A stretch of DNA of 17,933 nt from CAVWDI01 sp046259385 (lineage in GTDB: Bacteria; Chloroflexota; Anaerolineae; Anaerolineales; UBA4823). The position numbers and the translations under genes are program-made. Position 1 is the stretch's first letter. Each line of letters starts with the position of its first letter. The notes under the pieces are model-generated. The model was given only the letters and a program-made list of their open reading frames with translations. It ran no database searches and was not told the origin of the DNA. The stretch lies in NCBI GenBank assembly GCA_046259385.1, contig JBJYWI010000127.1:1-17933 (forward strand), read 5' to 3'. Positions 14,730 to 17,933 of the stretch are shown piece by piece.

Positions 14730-15157
14730 TTATATTTCCACATCTTTTATCATGACTACCCCGATTTACCCAAAAGGAGATAAATCGTAATATATTTCAT
14801 CCATCAATTGCCTTGCCAGGAATTGCCCAGATCTCCATTTGAATGAATTTCAAGTGGGAGTGAAATTTCAGGAAGTGGAATCGAAGTAGGATTAAACAGT
14901 TACCCTTGGTCAGAGAAAGTGACAATCACAGAATCCGCATCCCTATTTAAATAGATTTTGATTAGCCCAGATGCTCCTTTGTAATCGTGGATAAAAATGT
15001 TATTTACAATTTCATTCTCAGATAGCTCGATATCGAAGATTGTGTCCTCACTGATACTTAGAGGTGAAATTGACTCCTCGATGTTGTTGCGGATTATTAC
15101 CAGACTGCTAAGCTCAGTGGGAACGCAAAACTTGAAATCAATATTCTCTAGGTACAT
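14730..15157 (-). pseudogene. Broken anti-sigma factor histidine-kinase-like ATPase (RsbW/SpoIIAB type)
   Basis: The first 85 codons give a normal N-terminal half: FCVPTELSSLVIIRNNIEE, then the N-box ELSENEIVNNIFIHDY and VTFSDQG (G1 box). A TAA at 14900-14902 stops it. The same frame continues with LFNPTSIPLPEISLPLE, exactly what follows DxG in this family, up to NGDLG. Then one base appears missing in a G run: the next frame reads GQFLARQLMDEIYYDLSPFG, a TAA, and IGVVMIKDVEI ending at 14730-14732. So two nonsense codons and one frameshift break an otherwise full-length gene of about 143 codons. Family members bind a sigma factor and phosphorylate the STAS antagonist, which is encoded 18 bases downstream. 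Sequencing error could explain one lesion but hardly three. Confidence 0.8.
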
Positions 15158-15187
15158 GCGGATGTATTGGTTTTTATAGGGAAAATT

Positions 15188-15385
15188 TCACTTCACTCTA
15201 TGAAAATCGTCATTTAGTATATCAAGGAATTGTACATCCAGCGCAGTATATCCGTCAGAGTGTTGGGGCATTTTCGATACAAATATTTCCATTATCTTTA
15301 AATTTAACGTCACAATTTTGATATTGCACGCCTTTATATGAAGGGAATTGCGCAGGCTTTTTTGGGGATAGTCGGGATGGGCCAT
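15188..15385 (-). CDS. Possible small hypothetical gene or gene remnant
   Basis: This is a 65-codon frame with no recognised domain. It is in the same frame as the anti-sigma pseudogene, from which it is separated by a TGA and ten codons before the ATG at 15157. It has no ribosome site before its ATG. Genes upstream of anti-sigma ATPases often encode PP2C phosphatases or sensors, so this might be the debris of such a gene, but nothing in its sequence proves that. Confidence 0.2.
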   Translation of the reverse strand: MAHPDYPQKSLRNSLHIKACNIKIVTLNLKIMEIFVSKMPQHSDGYTALDVQFLDILNDDFHRVK

Positions 15386-15470
15386 TTAATTTAAATAGAT
15401 ACACCCCACCCCTTTTTCTGGTTTTCACTCAGTTATTTGAATGCTGCGTCTTTTGAGCGATGAATTTTAG

Positions 15471-15851
15471 TCAGGAAGCACTTGGCTTCATGAATTGGAA
15501 ATATCCAAAGCCCAGCGTCAAAAACAGGTAAAGTCCAACAACTGCCCAGCCGAGTATGTTCATAACCCCGGAGAGTACAGCCATAAGCGCCACGATGAAG
15601 CCGATAGCGTCATATACGAAGAGGCCTAGGACACTAGCTCTTAATGCTTCTGACCCCGGATCGTTTCGGGAGAACCAGGTGAGTAAAAGATTACCGATTA
15701 GGCTTGCCCCATAAAGTCGTGCAACAAATATTCCACCCGGGTCAAGAGTGACACCGAAGAAAGCCATTAAGGGTCCTGGCACTAATAGGAAGAGGAGCCC
15801 GAACACCAGACAGACAAAAGCCTTTATAACCAACATATTCTTAAGTTTCAT
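15471..15851 (-). CDS. Small 4-TM membrane protein, paralogue 1
   Basis: This protein of about 126 residues has four hydrophobic segments: VIKAFVCLVFGLLFLLVPG, the ARLYGASLIGNLLLTWF region, LGLFVYDAIGFIVALMAVL and NILGWAVVGLYLFLTLGFGY. It is a member of an unnamed small membrane family; function unknown. The ATG at 15851 is preferred because the protein then starts MKLKNML, matching the IKLKHLF start of the neighbouring paralogue; a TTG 12 codons earlier is open but lacks homology. Neither start has a strong ribosome site. It lies 156 bases downstream of the paralogue gene (16008-16391), with which it aligns over its whole length (TWFSR/MWFGR, VYDAIG/IQDIIG, ILGW/FLGW), which indicates tandem duplication. 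Confidence 0.75.
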   Translation of the reverse strand: MKLKNMLVIKAFVCLVFGLLFLLVPGPLMAFFGVTLDPGGIFVARLYGASLIGNLLLTWFSRNDPGSEALRASVLGLFVYDAIGFIVALMAVLSGVMNILGWAVVGLYLFLTLGFGYFQFMKPSAS

Positions 15852-16007
15852 TGGAATGTTTTCTTTGAATAATTCATGCAGCTTCAATTGAACAATGACC
15901 TTGGAGTGCGCAATGCATAATCTCCTTCAAACCGTTCTCGGTCTCAGTGATTTACAGATTACTCCTTTTTACCCATATGCGTTGAATCTACAGACTCGAA
16001 GCCTTTA

Positions 16008-16391
16008 CTAGCAGTTGCTTGTCTTGAAAAAGTAAAAGTAAGCGTATCCAAGAGCAAGGAAGCCATACGTGAGAATATTGAACGGCCAACCGAGGAAATT
16101 TATATCGCCACGCATTTGGATTTCAATGGATGCCGCCAAGCCAATAATATCCTGGATGAATAGTGCCAGTGCGATTGCTTTCCGGGTTTGGACCGTTTCG
16201 CTCTTTCTACCAAACCACATGAGGGATGCAAAACCTAGGATGGATCCACCAACAAGGCGAGTTACCCAAATGGACGTAGCATCAGGAAAAAGTCCGTATA
16301 ACTGGAGAACCCAGCCAGGAAGTAAAACGCAGGATAAACCTATTGGAATTGCTATGAAGATGTTAATGGTGAAAAGATGTTTTAGTTTAAT
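16008..16391 (-). CDS. Small 4-TM membrane protein, paralogue 2, probable ATT start
   Basis: The frame is open upstream of the first ATG (16220) and encodes an N-terminal half that matches the sister protein: IKLKHLFTINIFIAIPIGL, LLPGWVLQLYGLFPDATSIW, VTRLVGGSILGFASLMWFGR. A TAG ends the frame just before codon ATT (16391-16389). That ATT is followed by AAACTAAAA (Lys-Leu-Lys), as in the sister's MKLK, and has GGAGG with a 5-base spacer directly upstream. So either ATT is the real start codon (known for infC, very rare) or an ATG has mutated to ATT and the gene is weakened. The full length is 127 residues with four hydrophobic segments. Beginning at 16220 would cut off the first two helices. 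Confidence 0.7.
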   Translation of the reverse strand: MKLKHLFTINIFIAIPIGLSCVLLPGWVLQLYGLFPDATSIWVTRLVGGSILGFASLMWFGRKSETVQTRKAIALALFIQDIIGLAASIEIQMRGDINFLGWPFNILTYGFLALGYAYFYFFKTSNC

Positions 16392-16778
16392 CTATACCTC
16401 CAATATATTGTTATGTTAAAGAGTATGTTTACATAAAGATTAAAAGAATCCGCCAAATGTAAATCAATAATCTCTACTCGACAATTTTTAAAATTTCTTC
16501 CCAGATAAGCAAGGTTTTAGAAAACCAACTAGCAGAGTGATATTAATTAGAATGAAGTCCAGGTTCGAGTAATCTTAAATCTGCTTTGGTAATGTACTGC
16601 ACTCCTTGAAGATTGTGGCTGTATATATCTAGGTTGAATATTCGATAAAAGACAGCCTGTCAACATTTATTAATGGAAAATTTTTAGTTCGGCTCATTTT
16701 ACACGAATAAATTTAAGCTCAACATTTCCCCTCAATTTGGTTGGGAGAGAGAAAAAAGTTAGATTTATAGATCAGTTA
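16392..16778. other. 387-bp AT-rich intergenic region
   Basis: No gene is supported. On the minus strand TTGTCG (16484-16479) and TACATT (16461-16456) are separated by 17 bases, a moderate sigma-70-like promoter about 65 bases before the GGAGG of the ATT-start gene. A SD-like GGAGG lies at 16401-16397. No terminator with a clear stem and U-run was seen after the lipoprotein gene that ends at 16779. Confidence 0.35.
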
Positions 16779-17360
16779 TTATCTTTCTAACACGACCCAG
16801 TTAATCTCCGCGGTTTCGCGCGGCTGGACAACCAGAATAGGGGCTCTTTCCCGGTCCACGACCATCATCGAGATGCCGAATCGGTTTGAGCGTGCATATC
16901 CGTCGGTGTAAATGGTTTTGCCTGCTGCGTCAGTCACCTGTTCGCCGACATTCTCCCACCCGTCCTCCCAGAACGCGCCCTCTCCTGTTTGCACAAATTT
17001 ACCGTTCTCGTCCAGGTCCACTTTGGTCTGTCCAACGATCACTCCTCCCCACTCCTCAGGGGTTGCGGTCAATTCACCCGGCATTCCGTACAGGAGAAAA
17101 TAGCTGCCAGGTTCGAGGCGGCTGAAAGAAAAGTTACCCGCCGCATCGGTTGTGGTGGTCGGTTCGGCGAGTAATTCACATCCCGATTCTTCTGGTGCAC
17201 CCTTGCATAAAATAACCTGGGCGTTTGCTATCGGCGCTCCTGATACAGCGCCGGTCATGGTCCCCTTTATATCCCCTGTGCGGCCCCCGCCGCATCCTGC
17301 CAGGGTCAAAACTGAAACCAGGCAGAATAGTACAACATAAATAACAGTTTTTTTAGTCAC
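16779..17360 (-). CDS. Lipoprotein with carboxypeptidase-regulatory-like domain
   Basis: This lipoprotein of about 193 residues begins VTKKTVIYVVLFCLVSVLTL and has lipobox LAGC. The first 100 mature residues form a carboxypeptidase-regulatory-like beta-sandwich: GDIKGTMTGAVSGAPIANAQ, then TTTTDAAGNFSFSRLEPGSY and FLLYG. The rest has no clear family. Such domains sit on the cell surface and often bind sugar or protein, but no enzyme motif is visible. The start is GTG at 17360, chosen because GGAGAGG lies 5-7 bases upstream and the signal peptide follows at once; the open frame continues to an ATG-like codon 18 codons earlier without a ribosome site. It is the first gene of the minus-strand accessory block. 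Confidence 0.82.
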   Translation of the reverse strand: MTKKTVIYVVLFCLVSVLTLAGCGGGRTGDIKGTMTGAVSGAPIANAQVILCKGAPEESGCELLAEPTTTTDAAGNFSFSRLEPGSYFLLYGMPGELTATPEEWGGVIVGQTKVDLDENGKFVQTGEGAFWEDGWENVGEQVTDAAGKTIYTDGYARSNRFGISMMVVDRERAPILVVQPRETAEINWVVLER

Positions 17361-17933
17361 CGCAGTCCTCTCCTTTTGAATATTGAACAAAGAATAGCAG
17401 ACTATTTCTATCACCGGATCCCGGTTGGGAAGCAGTGAAATTCATAATAAAATGACTGAGTTTATCTATTGTGAGCCACGATTTAGATCTCGATATAACC
17501 ACCCCTTTCAAATAACCTTTATGCAATTGAATGAAAGATACTGCCTGATTATTTTACAGCATTTTTTCCCAATTAAGCCGAATTGGAATCATCGATGCGA
17601 ATTAATTAGATATTACAAAAATTTGTGATGTTTGTCAACAATGTTTTTACGCGACAGTCGTTTTAGATTTGTAAGCTTTCCGGTTAATACGGTCTCTTCT
17701 TTTTGTCATTGGATAATTTGGGAACCAATTGTTCGCTGGACTGCTGTCACGAAATCTGGTCAGTTTCAAATTTTATATTTTGCCATGGTATCTGCACGCC
17801 CAGGGGATAATGGCTGCCTATTTACCACTTGAATATATTGAGGTGACAAATAAGTAAGTTTTTTCTCCTCGTATGTATACTGATCTTTGATCCTCTTCAT
17901 AGATCTTTCACGAAAAAGTCTCTTCAATTTTTT
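17361..17933. other. 573-bp right-end region without a gene
   Basis: AT-rich sequence contains no frame with family features on either strand. It presumably holds the promoter of the lipoprotein gene, though no convincing -35/-10 pair was found. ACCGG-ATC-CCGGT (17413-17425) is a small GC-rich hairpin. The second direct repeat copy lies at 17788-17816, followed by a 15-codon frame (17810-17857) that starts at the repeat's ATG, like the 39-codon frame at the first copy. Confidence 0.4.
17788..17816 (+). repeat. Direct repeat copy 2 (partner at 14052-14080)
   Basis: Same orientation as copy 1, 24 of 25 bases identical in the core at 17792-17816 (CTGCACGCCCAGGGGAT, one differing base, ATGGCTG). 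The sequences on either side of the two copies do not align well, so the shared unit is short. It is not part of any recognised gene. Confidence 0.7.

Noticed and set aside
1..17933. CRISPR arrays, tRNA/rRNA genes, transposases
   Set aside because: No regularly spaced repeats, cloverleaf or transposase motif was seen; the only clear direct repeat is the two-copy unit at 14052 and 17788.

Overview
The window most likely comes from a Chloroflexota (Anaerolineae-like) bacterium. The reasons are the lipoprotein signal style of the solute-binding protein (LLASC followed by AP/A/E-rich sequence), the mix of archaeal-like class I aldolase and TIM-barrel enzymes with ordinary bacterial ABC transport, the DUF6544-type protein and the small 4-TM membrane proteins. 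This is an inference from protein style; there is no rRNA or other taxonomic marker in the window.

Region 1 (1 to about 10.3 kb, minus strand) is one long catabolic and transport operon, read from a promoter at about 10298-10270 leftwards. The order is class I (Schiff-base) aldolase, FGGY sugar kinase (GTG start), L-arabinose-isomerase-like sugar isomerase, PotA/FbpC-type ABC ATPase, PhnP/RNase Z-like metallo-beta-lactamase-fold hydrolase (probable TTG start), permease pair A'/B', lipoprotein substrate-binding protein, then a second permease pair A/B whose last gene runs off the left edge. Both permease pairs use a 4-base ATGA overlap. An intracellular isomerase-kinase-aldolase trio joined to a Fbp/Afu/Pot-type importer and a metallohydrolase suggests uptake and breakdown of an unusual sugar, possibly phosphorylated or phosphodiester-linked. 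The substrate cannot be read from the sequence.

Region 2 (10.34 to 12.68 kb, plus strand) is the divergent operon: a GHMP-family small-molecule kinase, an archaeal-style triosephosphate-isomerase homologue that lacks the usual Asn of the N-x-K active-site motif, and a YjbQ/UPF0047 protein with an insertion inside its conserved motif. The intergenic region between the two operons holds two back-to-back promoters and a perfect 9+9 bp inverted repeat that overlaps the plus-strand -10 box. The two operons therefore probably form one regulated system.

Region 3 (12.7 to 17.9 kb) is AT-rich accessory DNA: about 580 bp of apparent coding debris, a DUF6544-type gene (+), then a minus-strand run with a carboxypeptidase-regulatory-like lipoprotein, two paralogous 4-TM membrane proteins (one apparently starting at ATT), a broken anti-sigma factor ATPase gene (two in-frame stops and a frameshift) and an intact STAS anti-anti-sigma factor. 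A near-identical 25-29 bp direct repeat (about 14052-14080 and 17788-17816) brackets this minus-strand block. No tRNA, rRNA, CRISPR array, transposase or integrase was recognised.
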